Source of the DNA: Eriocheir sinensis
Lineage: Eukaryota > Arthropoda > Malacostraca > Decapoda > Varunidae
Reading direction: 5' to 3'
NCBI RefSeq assembly: GCF_024679095.1
Contig: NW_026111788.1
Location: forward strand, 280,994-344,993
Length of the DNA stretch: 64,000 nt
Positions 1 through 11,173 of the stretch are shown one piece after another. Every line of letters begins with the position of its first letter. The stretch's first letter is position 1. The notes beneath the pieces were generated by a model. That model did no database searches. It had not been told where the DNA came from and was given only the letters and a program-made list of their open reading frames with translations. The translations under genes were made by a program, and so were the position numbers.

Positions 1-16
1 GCTTAAATATCTAACA

Positions 17-1190
17 ATGTCTTCGAACCTTAAGTGTGACGTCTGTCCAGGACGTTTTGCAGCTCAGTTCTTCCAGCTGAGTAAAACTTGCCGCCTCTGC
101 GTTCAACGATTACATCTTCAGAAGGCTGTGACTGAATGGAAAGTCAAGCACAATGATCTTAAAAAGAAATTTGTTGCCCTTCAGGAATTTGTTTTAACTA
201 ATGTGGCAGTGACTCCACCATCGATGGTGGAGAGGCCCTCCACCGGGACTGTGCCCTCTCCAGACGACCCTCCTGCTTCACGGGAGGTCGTGTTACCTGC
301 CTCACAGGTTGACTGATAGCCTGCCTCACAGGATAACCCCCAGCCTGCCTCACAGGCTAACCCCCAGCCTGCCTCACAGGCTAACCCCCAGCCTGCCTCA
401 CAGGCTAACCCCCGGCCTGCCTCACAGGACAACCGCCAGCCTGCCTCACAGGCTGACCCCCACCCTGCCTCACAGGCTAACCCCCAGCCTGCTTCACAGG
501 CTAACTCCCAGCCTGCCTCACAGGACAATTTCCAGCCTGCCCCACTTAACGCTTCTCTTCCTGCTTCACAGGATGTCGGGTTCCAACCTGTAAGGAATGG
601 AGCCAAACCGAAGCAGGCAACCAAGGATTTACTGACCCCCTCTACCTTCAATAGGTTCCAGGTGCTGGCAGACACCATGGAGGATGAGTTCGAGACTCGC
701 TTAGTTGGGGACTCCATGGTGCGTGGCCAGCTGGTTGAGTTCTATGGTCGTTCATCTAACGGCCGCAGAAAACGTTACTGCTATCCAGGTGACAGACTGG
801 ACGACATCACCGCAGCGTGCGATGATGTAACGAGAAATGCCGACCGAAACACCCTCTTTGTCATTCACGCGGGGACGAATGACGTAAAGACAACCCGTTC
901 TGAGGAACTGCTTGAGAAATACCGCCGCATGATCAAGCAGTATAAACGTAAAACAGATGCCAGTAACATCATAATCTCAGGAATCCTCCCGAGGGTCGGC
1001 GCCGAATCTAACTTTTACAATAAGGCCTTCAGCACAAATAAGACTTCAGTCCCTTTGCTCACAAGAAAACGTCCAGTTCGCTTACTTGTGGAACAATTTT
1101 TACTACGATTCAGACTTGTTCCTTCCTGATGGCATTCACTTAAACCCTGTTGGAGCAGCCCGTTTCGGGAGGCTGCTCTGTGACCAAGTG
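17..1190 (+). pseudogene. CR1 ORF1: zinc finger plus SGNH esterase, broken
   Basis: ATG at 17 opens a short domain with two CxxC pairs (Cys7/10 and Cys25/28), likely one zinc-binding finger, followed by a helical charged stretch and a Pro-Ala-Ser-Gln repeat linker. An SGNH-type esterase follows: the GDS nucleophile block is at 707-715, the HAGTND block near 870, and the DGIH block at 1128-1139. The frame is broken by adjacent TGA and TAG codons at 314-319, and by a shift near 1039 where the related minus-strand copy has two more bases. The DGIH block is therefore in a different frame from GDS. ORF1 proteins of CR1 elements are thought to bind the RNA or act at membranes; the esterase role is unproven. 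Confidence 0.82.
300..545 (+). repeat. 24-bp coding minisatellite in ORF1 linker
   Basis: About ten imperfect copies of a 24-bp unit containing CAGCCTGCCTCACAGG are read as an eight-residue Q-P-A-S-Q-x-N-P repeat in the ORF1 frame. The repeat lies exactly between the zinc finger and the esterase. The antisense CEAGW-type open frame across it is a by-product of the repetition. Confidence 0.85.
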
Positions 1191-1246
1191 GCTCTTCGAA
1201 AGCCAAAAAACGCGGAGGCGAGAACACCAGCAGCTCCACCGTAAGG

Positions 1247-4081
1247 GTGCACTCAACCCGCAAAACTCCCGACTCGAATCACATAAAAGCTTGTTATGTA
1301 AACGCTCGTAGCCTACGTAACAAATTTGAAGACTTAGAAGTCCTCGCAGCTACAAATCATTATCACATCATCGGAGTCACAGAATCTTGGATAGACACTT
1401 CAAATAGAGATTTCATTGCGGAATATAGATTACCGGGTTATACCATCTTTAGTCATGAAAGAGAGAACAGACAGGGTGGAGGCGTTATCTTTTATATCCA
1501 CAAGTCTCTCCATCCAGTATCCGTGAAAACAGATATTATAACCAATGTAGACACGGTCTTCATTTAAATAATAAATAAATCTTGTAAAATAGTAATTGGA
1601 CTTATCTACAGACCACCAAGGCAGACTCTTGATATCGACCACGCATTAAGTGAATTATTATTAGAAACAAGTAGCAGTTGCGAGGCAGTAATTGTTGGGG
1701 ACTTTAACTTGCCAGTGAAAAGATGGGGTGAACCGTTGAACTGTCATACAGGGCTCGACCTGTACACAAATTTACTAGAAAGTTATTTGCATCAACACGT
1801 TCAAGAACCGACTCGGGAAAATAATATACTTGACCTTATCTTTTCAACGACAGCTGATCTAGTTAACGAAGTAAATGTTGGTCCAATTTTTAGTTCTAGC
1901 GATCACCGAACAATCACATTCAGCATCAATATGAAAGAGAGTAAAGTAACTCCTAGCAAAGAAAAGGTGCCTGATTATCAGAGAGCGAATTTCGTAAGAC
2001 TCCGATCAATTCTAAATAATTCTGACTGGACTGAAATCACGGCGGAAACAGATATTAATAAATCTTGGGGGGCCTTCACCATAATATTGAACAATACCAT
2101 AAGCATATGCGTACCCTATCGTAACAGACGTTCAGCTTCTAAGAAGAAAATGAAATGGTGGAATAACGAAATTCAAAATAGCCTATCTCTTAAAAAATGC
2201 GTATACAGTAGATACATATCAACTCAGAGCGAGGCTGACAAACTAGAGTTGGACAGAATTCGCCGCGAAACCAAGAAATTAATAAAACGAAGCAAGAAAA
2301 TTTTTGAAGAATATATAGCGGAAACAAGTAAATCTAATCCTAAATAGTTTTTTAGCTATGTAAATAATAAAAAGTCACTCACTTGTGGTATCGAACCGCT
2401 TGCTAATGAAAATGGTAACCACACGAACGATGAAAATTAAAAGGCTACAATCCTAAATAACTTTTTCGCATCCGTATTTACCGACGAAGATTGTTTATCA
2501 CCTCAACCGCCGGAGGTTAGAAGGGCCGAAAAGATGTTAAGTGGCGTGTTCATCGTAGAAAGTGACATTTTACACAGAATTGAAAAGATTAAAGTAAGCA
2601 AAGCTCCTGGTCCAAAGAAAATTACCTCTAGGGTCTTAAAAGAAACCAAACATCAAATTTGTAAACCGCTCTCCATCATATTCAATAAATCTTTAACAGC
2701 TGGAAAAGTTCCGTGGGATTGGAAACTTGCAAATGTCACACCAATTTTCAAAAAGGGAGACAAGTCTCATCCAGGAAACTATCGACCAATTAGCCTGACA
2801 TCGATTCTTTGTAAGTTAATGGAGACTATCATTCGCGACAACATGGTGAAATTCTTCGAAGAAAATATTATGATAAATAATTCGCAACATGGCTTCCGTA
2901 ATAAACGTTCGTGTTGACTAACTTACTTGATTTTTTTCACTATATTTTTGAGGTGTTCGATGAAAGCAGATCAGTAGATATCATATATCTGGATTTTCAA
3001 AAGGCATTTGATAAGGTCCCCCACCAACGATTGCTCAGCAAACTATTGGCGCACGGTATCTCGGGTAACATTCACAATTGGCTTGCGGACTCGCTCTCAG
3101 AGCGGAAACAGAGAGTAGTTCTAAACGGTGTTACATCTAACTGGCTCGATGTCAAAAGCGGCGTACCTCAAGGATCAGTGCTAGGCCCCATGCTCTTCTT
3201 AATTTATGTTAATGATATCGATGATGGGCTCACTTGCAAAGTATCAAAATTTGCTGATGACACAAAAATTGCTAGTAAAGTAACTGCGACACTCGACGAA
3301 GAAGCTTTACAATCAGATTTAGATCAACTTGCACGTTGGGCCAATCAATGGCAAATGAAATTTAACGTTGACAAATGTAAAGTGTTGCACATCGGAAAAA
3401 AATAACAATCGCATTCGGTACGTAATTAATGGCCAACAACTTTCTGCAGTAAGTAAAGAAAAGGATCTTGGAATCACTATATCAAGCGATTTAAAGCCCG
3501 GTCAGCATTGTTCAGAGGTAGTTAAAACTGCAAACAAATTGGTTGGCTTCATCGGACGAGTCTTTAATAATAAATCGGAAAAAGTAATATTAAAACTGTA
3601 TAATTCGTTGGTTCGACCCGGTCTAGAGTACTGTGTACAGTTTTGGTCTCCCTACCACAGAAAATACATAGAAAAGTTGGAACGGGTCCAACGAAGAGTA
3701 ACAAAGATGATTCCTAGGTTGAGAAATTTGTCATATGAACAAAGGCTTAAAGCAGTAAATTTATTCAGCCTATCAAAACGAAGAATGCGAGGCGATCTAA
3801 TACAAGTGTTTAAAATGTTTAAAGGATTCAGTGATATTAATGCGGAAGATTACTTTACAATTGATCGATCAAATAGAACAAGAAGAAATCACAATTTGAA
3901 GATAATTGGTAAAAGATTCTCGTCGCACGAAGCTAAACACTTCTTCTTCAATCGAGTTGTTAATGTTTGGAACTCTCTACCCTGTGATGTCGTTGATAGT
4001 ACAACAGTTACGGCCTTCAAGAATAGATTAGACAAGTGTTTTGAATCCAACCAGCAACTAAGATATTACTCATTGTCGTAA
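1247..4081 (+). pseudogene. CR1 ORF2: endonuclease and reverse transcriptase, broken
   Basis: Pieces in successive frames give an exonuclease/endonuclease/phosphatase domain: the NARSL start near 1300, TESWID near 1380, GDFN near 1698 and SSDHR near 1900. An RT domain follows, with NYRPISLTS near 2785, [14 protein letters not shown] near 2990, [11 protein letters not shown] near 3160 and catalytic FADD near 3250. The C-terminal CR1 region (ERVQRRVTKMIP and KRRMRGDLIQV) ends at 4081. Stops or shifts occur at 1565-1567, 2345-2347, near 2440, near 2915 and near 3400. The endonuclease would nick target DNA and the RT would copy the element RNA; this copy cannot do so as read. Confidence 0.88.
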
Positions 4082-4380
4082 TAACGTTAAGTTCTTTCGA
4101 ATACTGGTGTCCTTGTCCGCTTTTATCGCCCGCTTAGTGGTAGCAGTAACGGTAGTTCTTTCCTCTTTCCTACATAAATTCCATGCAGTTTTTCCATGCT
4201 GCATGGTTCTTTTTCCTTTCCTGCCAGCTTTGGCTGGAGGGATGGGGGTGGGGGGTGGGGAGGAGCCTTCGCCTTTGCTGTCCTTCATCTTCCACCTTTG
4301 GTTAGGTAGTTAGTTTAGCTTGTCACAAAAAACCTCGTAAGGACCAGCAGGTCTGCTGTTGTTTGTTCTTCCTTTGTGTA

Positions 4381-4805
4381 CATTTGTGTTCTCGTAAAAG
4401 GAAGAAATTCAATTAGTAGCCTTAATGGAACGGTGTTTAGAGCCTCAGAGAAACCACGCGACGTACTTGGAGTGACGTAACAGCAGAGTAACGAACGATA
4501 CAGTAGAGGTTTGGGAGTCGCAACATGTAAAATCAAGAAGGAGGTAGATAACGCAGATACATACACATAGATAAATAGATAGGTCGATAGATAGAGAAGG
4601 GGCGCAGCTAACAGTGAAGGGGATGGAGCGGCGTCGGGAGGGGAGGGCCGCAGCGAGGGAGGTGCAGCAGCTGTATCTATCTGGCACGTCTGAAGTTAAG
4701 GCGCCGCACCTCACACCATGTGCACCGACCTTCATCACGGCCGTGTTTACCCAGCCCGCCGCGAGTGTTACGGCGGCGGGCGGTACTTTCAGGCGGCCAA
4801 GGAAG
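4381..4805. other. Unassigned spacer
   Basis: Between the CR1-A 3' end and the minisatellite I recognise no gene or transposon. A short GATA-rich stretch (about 4565-4595) and a moderately GC-rich segment from 4610 to 4800 are the only features. Open frames here are short and without recognisable domains. Confidence 0.5.
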
Positions 4806-6683
4806 GGAAGAAAGAAGAACGGGAAGACAAACATGACATTGAGGATACCGTCAGTGTATTACGCTAAGGAATGGAAGACAGGGAGGAAAGGAGGACGGGA
4901 AGACAAACACAACATTGAGTATACCGTCAGTGTATTACGCTAAGGAAGGGAAGACAGGGAGGAAAGGAGGACGGGAAGACAAACACAACATTGAGGATAC
5001 CGTCAGTGTATTACGATAAGGAAGGGAAGACAGGGAGGAAAGGAAAACGGGAAGACAAACACAACATTGTGGATACCGTCAGTGTATTACGCTAAGGAAG
5101 GGAAGACAGGGAGGAAAGGAGGACGGGAAGACAAACACAACATTGAGGATACCGGCAGTGTATTACGCTAAGGAAGGGAAGACAGGGAGGGAAGGAGAAC
5201 GGGAAGACAAACAGGACATTGAGGATACCGTCAGTGTATTACGCTAAGGAAGGGAAAAAAGGGAGGAAAGGAGGACGGGAAGACAAACACAACATTGTGG
5301 ATACCGTCAGTGTATTACGCTAAGTAAGGGAAGACAGGGGGGAAAGGAGAACGAGAAGACAAACACAACATTGTGGATACCGTCAGTGTATTACGTTAAG
5401 GAAGGGAAGACAGGGAGGAAAGGAGGACGGGAAGACAAACACAACATTGTGGATACCGTCAGTGTATTACGTTAAGGAAGGGAAGACAGGGAGGAAAGGA
5501 GGACGGGAAGACAAACACAACATTGTGGATACCGTCAGTGTATTACGCTAAGGAAGGGAAGACAGGGAGGAAAGGAGAACGGGAAGACAAACACAACATT
5601 GAGGATACCGTCAGTGTATTACGTTAAGGAAGGGAAGACAGGGAGGAAAGGAGGACGTGAAGACAAACACAACATTGAGGATACCGTCAGTGTATTACGC
5701 TAAGGAAGGGAAGACAGGGAGGAAAGGAGAACGGGAAGACAAACACAACATTGTGGAAACCGTCAGTGTATTACGCTAAGGAAGGGAAGACAGGGAGGAA
5801 AGGAGAACGGGAAGACAAACACAACATTGAGGATACCGTCAGTGTATTACGCTAAGGAAGGGAAGACAGGGAGGAAAGGAGGACGGGAAGAAACACAACA
5901 TTGAAAATACCGTCAGTGCATTACGCTAAGGAAGGGAAGACAGGGAGGAAAGGAGGACGGGAAGAGAAACAGAACATTGTAGATACCGTCAGTGTATTAC
6001 GTTAAGGAAGGGAAGACAGGAAGGAAAGGAGGACGGGAAGAAACACAACATTGAAAATACCGTCAGTGTATTACGCCAAGGAAAGGAAGACAGGGAGGAA
6101 AGGAGGACGGGAAGACAAACACAACATTGAGGATACCGTCAGTGTATTACGCCAAGGAAAGGAAGACAGGGAGGAAAGGAGGACGGGAAGACAAACACAA
6201 CATTGAGGATACCGTCAGTGTATTACGCTAAGGAAAGGAAGACAGGGAGGAAAGGAGGACGGGAAGACAAACACAACATTGTGGATACCGTCAGTGTATT
6301 ACGCTAAGTAATACAAACAGGGAAGACAAACAGGACATTGAGGATACCGTCAGTGTATTACGCTAAGGAAGGGAAGACAAGGAGGAAAGGAGGACGGGAA
6401 GACAAACAGGACATTGAGGATACCGTCAGTGTATTATGCCAAGGAAGGGAACACAGGGAGGAAAGGAGGACGGGAAGACAAACAGGACTTTGAGGATACC
6501 GTCAGTGTATTACGCCAAGGAAGGGAAGACAGGGAGGAAAGGAGGACGGGAAGAAACACAACATTGAAAATACCGTCAGTGTATTACGCCAAGGAAAGGA
6601 AGACAGGGAGGAAAGGAGGACGGGAAGACAAACAGAACATTGTGGATACCGTCAGTGTATTACGCTAAGGAAGGGAAGACAGG
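4806..6683 (+). repeat. 76-bp minisatellite, left block (~25 units)
   Basis: Near-identical units contain GATACCGTCAGTGTATTACG and GAAGACAGGGAGGAAAGG. Successive TAAGGAAGGG positions (for example 4865 and 4941) differ by 76 bp. Units vary at a few fixed positions (GAGGATA/GTGGATA, ACACAAC/ACAGGAC, GCTAAG/GTTAAG/GCCAAG), so higher-order relationships could be traced. A few units are shortened, for example around 6308-6320. The block is cut at 6683 by the LTR retrotransposon and resumes at 15377. Open frames through it are repeat artefacts. Confidence 0.95.
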
Positions 6684-7616
6684 TGTGGTGCCCCGAGGGC
6701 TGCGACACCACTCGCTCCAGTGTCATTATCTTCTCCGGCATTATTTTCCGATGACAACAGCGGTATCGACCGCTAAAACACAACACGGACTCCAAGACAT
6801 GATTGTCCCCACACACACTGTTCATTTACCAACCTATACACATTTGCAATTGCCCATTAACGCACCCGCTTATCTCTCTAGGCCAAAACACAATCAACCG
6901 CGGCCAAAACACGATCAACCGCGGAACAAAATGTTATGAAAACAAAGCTGCGTCACCGCGTGACAGCTACACTAGGATTAAAATCGACCTTATTACAAAT
7001 GTCGGTTAGGTAGATTATTGTATGAGCTCGGTGTGAGTTTGATGTATGACTCACACGCCTGACGTATTACCCTCGCGATGTCTGTATGTATGTCTGCCTA
7101 TATAAGAAGCATTTATTCAGGCTTGACCTCAGATCAACCAGCACTCTGTTCGTTGCTGGACACTCAGTTGTCCTTCCCTAGACAACATGGGTAGAACATT
7201 CATCTTTGCTACTGTGAGTATGGAGTAATGTGGTACCATAGAGGAAAGCGTATCTAACAAATCTATTGTGTTCTATTATCTTAGTTTTACTTAGGATTAT
7301 ATTTCTATGATACTTTATTGTGTGAGTTTTTACTCAATATTATACCATTGCTAACGTCAGTAACCAATAGTGAAAGAAAACCTGAAGACTCATTGAGTCT
7401 CGTAAGCCAGTCGCTGGTTTAAACAATATTTTTACCCTTTGTAATATTAAATAGTATTAAGGTAGAATAAAATACATATAAGAAAGGCGACACCGTTTCA
7501 TCACCCCATTTACGAACTCCTTTAAATACTCCTAAAGTACCAGAATTTTAAGTCAAGTGTCACTAATACAAACAGTGTGTCGTCTACCCTGTGTGCCCGG
7601 ATTACGGGTTACAACA
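6684..7616 (+). repeat. 5' LTR of Gypsy-1
   Basis: This 933-bp LTR starts TG and ends CA and matches 14444-15376 nearly base for base. It contains a TATATAAG promoter at 7099-7106 and an AATAAA signal at 7466-7471, which suggests U3 up to roughly 7130 and a long R/U5. The differences from the 3' LTR that I saw are C/T, T/A, A/C and A/G substitutions. Confidence 0.95.
7099..7106 (+). promoter_or_regulatory. LTR TATA box
   Basis: TATATAAG lies in the 5' LTR, with the identical site at 14859 in the 3' LTR. About 30 bp downstream is TCAGGCTTGACCTCAGATCA, where transcription would be expected to start. A downstream AATAAA (7466) is the matching polyadenylation signal. Confidence 0.6.
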
Positions 7617-7634
7617 TTGGTGTCAGGTGTGGGG
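7617..7634 (+). other. Primer-binding site of Gypsy-1
   Basis: TTGGTGTCAGGTGTGGGG follows the CA end of the 5' LTR with no gap, the normal place for tRNA-primed minus-strand synthesis. I do not assign the tRNA species by eye. Confidence 0.7.
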
Positions 7635-7791
7635 TGGTGAAACTTGTGGTGAAACATGTGGTGAAACTTGTGGTGAAAATTGCGATTTATATTGGTTTAT
7701 ATTGGTATTGTACTGGTGTATGTCCACATCCGAAAGCGAGGGAGAAGACAGTTATTCTTGGAATTACGGGAATAAGACTTTAGAGTTAAAA

Positions 7792-8931
7792 ATGCCAGAC
7801 GAAGGCAAGAACCCTCCCCCCAAAAAAGGAGATGGAAAATCGATCACCCTTGCCCATGATGATCTTGTCACGCTACTTAGCCGTCATACCTTGAATGATT
7901 TTAGTAGAGTGCAGGAACTCTTATATTTTTGTGGTGGAGAAGAAAAAAGTAGCAAAGCACCAAACCTCCCATGCCATAAGCTAGCAAAGAAATGGATAGA
8001 GGATATTGAAAGCCGGACACAGGCAAATTGGGACACTACCGGAAAGATTGAGTTAGCCAAACAATATGCCCTGGGAGCAGCGCGATCATCTCCTCGGTTG
8101 TATCACTAGATGTGGACAGGATTGGGAAAAAGTAAAGGAAGACTTCCTACGTGTGTTTCCCACAGTAAGGACCTTTCGGTCCTCCAGAAAGAATTGGGAG
8201 AGGCAAAACGGCGGACAGGAGAAAACATCCGCACCTTCCTCATCCGCCTGGAGACATTGAGAGACGAGTTGATCGCTCTCAAGCCTGACAATGCCAGTTT
8301 GCTAACTGAGATAACCGCTTTACGGCTCAGAGGCTTTCCTCCGGCCCTCTTACTCATCCTAACGGAGGAAGAAAAGGGGGACCCACAGAAGGTATTAAAG
8401 AAAGGGTATGAGTATATTAAAGCTTATCCAGAGTCGAAGCTATCCGATGCCGATATCGCCAAAGAAATAAAAGTGCTGAACGTCTGTTCCACCCAGGCAT
8501 CCGGACCCAAACATGTCTCACAAGCCCGTCCTCCACACCCTCCAGGCCAGTCACGTTACCCGATACCCCAAAGGGAGGACGGCACGCCGCGCCACCTACA
8601 CGCCCATATGGGAACGCCCACGCCACCCACATGTTATGCTTGTGGGTATGTAGGACACATGGCTCGCGATTGCACATATGGAAGGCAGTATAGGGGTGCC
8701 TACCACCCACCAACGGGCTCTCGGTACCCTCAGTACCAGCCCACTCGAAACAGGCGTCAGCCTGTCTCGCTTTGCGCTGCCTGGCGCCCGGAGTACACGG
8801 CCGGTCCCTCACCCCGTAGCTCCTGGGTCAACCCTGACCACGAGAAGAACAAAAAAAAACGACCCCAGAGTAGCTGCGGCAGTCCACGGCCCTACCAACG
8901 CCCTCACGTTGAGATTGTGCGTAGGCGCTAA
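7792..8931 (+). pseudogene. gag: Gypsy-1 gag with CCHC zinc knuckle
   Basis: The first good ATG of the internal region is at 7792. The frame runs to 8931, interrupted by a TAG at 8107-8109. The product would be the structural capsid/nucleocapsid polyprotein. A CX2CX4HX4C knuckle (CYACGYVGHMARDC) is at 8632-8673, followed by a basic, Pro/Arg-rich tail typical of nucleocapsid. Pol overlaps its 3' end by about 250 nt in the +1 frame, implying frameshift expression if the sequence is accurate. Confidence 0.85.
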
Positions 8932-11173
8932 TGCACAAAAGGAGATGGTTTACGCAATGCTAGACACAGGAGCAGGAGCGTCCCTAATAGAAGAAGATTT
9001 ATTTAGGAAGGTAGGCGGGAAGATGATAGTTACAGAACCTCTCTCCATACAAGGGGTAGATCGGACTCCAATCCCTAATAAAGGAATAGCCGAAGTAGTA
9101 GTAGACTTTGGGCACGGAGAAATTATAGAAAAGTTTGTAGTAATATCACAAGGTATAGTGTTACCAACAGCAGTTTTGTTGGGCCTAGAATTTATGTGGA
9201 GACAAAATGTGGTAGCTGCACCGCTGGCCACACCTGGGCAGTTTAGTGTAATGGTGGGCGCCTACCCAGTGGAAGTACATTCCCTGGCTGCGGACGATAT
9301 GAGCCCGTACCCAGAAGACCTTAAACCTACTTTAGACGAGATGGAGGAAGTACCAGTGAAAGCATACGCTATTAACGTGGCGTCCTTGCTCCCAGGCACG
9401 GCAGGGTATGTCACTCTGGAGGCAGAGATTGGCAGAGCCCAGCAAGCCTTATTTCTCCCAAGGTCCAATGATATCCCTTCTTCATTTTTATTTCCCGGGT
9501 TAGTAACCTTAACTCCTAACGTCAAACAAACCAAAGGCAAATTCATCATTCCCTATGCTAACCCAACTGAAGAAACTATTGAGATGCCAACAGGTGAAGT
9601 GATGGGACACATTTATTCTTGTCACTCAGAATACTATCAATCATCGACTAATGAATGTGTAGCGGCTGTCACAAAACCAGCTACAAAGCCGCCTGTCACC
9701 CAGTCAAGTAAGCAGATGGTACTCGATAAGCTGATAGACGAGCTATTTTTACCCTCACAACGGGAAAATTGCTGTCTGAAGGGCTTAACCCGCAAGTATC
9801 CTGATGTGTTTGCTCTAAAAAACGAGCCACTCACTATTACCCCCTATTATGTTCACACTTTAAGGCTAAAAATTGACAAGCCTATATATAAAAAGCCATA
9901 CCCAATACCAGTAAAATATCATAAAGAAATAGAGATTCAGCTCAAGGACCTTGAGGCCCAGGGTATTATACGCCCTAGTGCGTCACCCTACAGCGCACCT
10001 CTAGTCCCTGTTGCTAAAAAGGATGGTGGAGTCAGACTTTGTCTCGACTTCCGCGCTTTGAACGATGAATTGATTGATGACAAACATCCCCTCCCTAACA
10101 TTAACCTCATTTTGCAACAGTTAGGGGAAAGTAAAGTATTCACCTCCCTTGATTTGCGCCAGGGCTACCACCAAGTCCCATTGGCAGAGGAATCTAAACA
10201 CTTGACAGCCTTCACGACACCTTATGGCCTCTATGAATTCACTACAGTCCCCTTTGGATTAAAAACAGCACCTGCAGCCTATCAACGGATCATGAATCAA
10301 GTTCTCATAGGTCTGACAGGAAGAATTGTACATGTATACCTTGATGATTTGATAGTACAAGGGAAAGACATGGACCATCACCTAAAGAACCTCCATGCCG
10401 TCTTGGACAGACTGCAGAAGGCTCACCTGTCCTTAAGACTAGATAAGTGTTCCTTTTCCAAAGAGCAAGTAGATTATCTGGGTCACATTGTTAGTGCTTC
10501 TGGCTTAAAGCCTCAGCCCTCAAAGGTACAGGCGGTGCAACAACTCACTCCTCCGAAAACAGTCAAAGAACTTCAAGGTTTCCTGGGATTGGTTAACTTT
10601 TATAGGAAATTCATTAAAGACTTTGCCAAGATAGCATCCCCACTTAATAATTTACTCAAAGGGAGGAAAGTAACCAAGAATGATAAGACACATCTGGAGT
10701 GGAATGAAGAGGCATTGCATGCATTTAGCACACTAAAGAACAGTCTAACGACTGACATTGTTTTAGCCTTTCCGGATTTCCGGAAGCCCTTCAATCTCAC
10801 CACAGATGCGTCAGATAAGGCAATAGGTGGTGTGTTGCAACAAAAGGATGAAAATGGTAGTTTACGTCCCATAGCATATTTTAGTAGAACCCTGAATGGA
10901 GCAGAACGTAACTACTCAGCGGTAGAGAGAGAAGCTTTAGCAGTCATCTATGGCCTCAGTACTAACCGACCCCTTATCTTGGGTTATAGGATACACATCC
11001 TGTCGGACCATAGACCACTGACTTGGCTGTTAAAAAGCACAGTACCTAGCAGCAGGATTGCACGCTGGCAGACACTTCTAGGAGAATTTGACTTTAGTAT
11101 TGATTATCTCCCAGGCTCCAGCAACATGGTAGCAGATTTTTGTCAAGGATTAGGAATCAGGAGAGCGACGTGA
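8678..11173 (+). CDS. pol: Gypsy-1 pol: protease, reverse transcriptase, RNase H
   Basis: An 831-codon open frame. The aspartic protease motif LDTGAG is at about 8960-8977. RT follows, with LDLRQGYHQVPL near 10150, VPFGLKTAPAAYQRIM near 10250 and catalytic YLDD at 10336-10347. RNase H has TDAS near 10804, an ALAVIYG segment near 10936 and LSDHRPLTWL near 11000. The frame ends at 11173, but homology to the RT-integrase connection moves into another frame near 11139, so the C-terminus as read is abnormal. The start at 8678 lies inside gag, so the true N-terminus depends on frameshifting. Confidence 0.92.
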   Translation: MEGSIGVPTTHQRALGTLSTSPLETGVSLSRFALPGARSTRPVPHPVAPGSTLTTRRTKKNDPRVAAAVHGPTNALTLRLCVGANAQKEMVYAMLDTGAGASLIEEDLFRKVGGKMIVTEPLSIQGVDRTPIPNKGIAEVVVDFGHGEIIEKFVVISQGIVLPTAVLLGLEFMWRQNVVAAPLATPGQFSVMVGAYPVEVHSLAADDMSPYPEDLKPTLDEMEEVPVKAYAINVASLLPGTAGYVTLEAEIGRAQQALFLPRSNDIPSSFLFPGLVTLTPNVKQTKGKFIIPYANPTEETIEMPTGEVMGHIYSCHSEYYQSSTNECVAAVTKPATKPPVTQSSKQMVLDKLIDELFLPSQRENCCLKGLTRKYPDVFALKNEPLTITPYYVHTLRLKIDKPIYKKPYPIPVKYHKEIEIQLKDLEAQGIIRPSASPYSAPLVPVAKKDGGVRLCLDFRALNDELIDDKHPLPNINLILQQLGESKVFTSLDLRQGYHQVPLAEESKHLTAFTTPYGLYEFTTVPFGLKTAPAAYQRIMNQVLIGLTGRIVHVYLDDLIVQGKDMDHHLKNLHAVLDRLQKAHLSLRLDKCSFSKEQVDYLGHIVSASGLKPQPSKVQAVQQLTPPKTVKELQGFLGLVNFYRKFIKDFAKIASPLNNLLKGRKVTKNDKTHLEWNEEALHAFSTLKNSLTTDIVLAFPDFRKPFNLTTDASDKAIGGVLQQKDENGSLRPIAYFSRTLNGAERNYSAVEREALAVIYGLSTNRPLILGYRIHILSDHRPLTWLLKSTVPSSRIARWQTLLGEFDFSIDYLPGSSNMVADFCQGLGIRRAT

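Larger units (their letters stand above)
1..4380 (+). mobile_element. CR1-like non-LTR retrotransposon, copy A (degenerate)
   Basis: The stretch carries, in order, a zinc-finger/esterase ORF1 (from 17), an AP-type endonuclease and reverse transcriptase ORF2 (1247-4081) and a ~300-bp 3' UTR ending near 4375 (..TTCTTCCTTTGTGTA). An esterase in ORF1 is an established hallmark of CR1-clade elements. Two other fragments in the window belong to the same subfamily: 20043-20685 (minus, esterase to start of endonuclease) and 34556-35372 (minus, RT C-terminus plus 3' UTR). The 3' boundary is set by comparison with the latter. The 5' end may lie before the window. There are many stops and frameshifts, so this copy is dead unless the breaks are assembly errors. 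Confidence 0.88.

Noticed and set aside
181..717. 178-codon minus-strand frame with CEAGW repeats
   Set aside because: It is antisense to the coding minisatellite in CR1 ORF1, open only because of the repeat.
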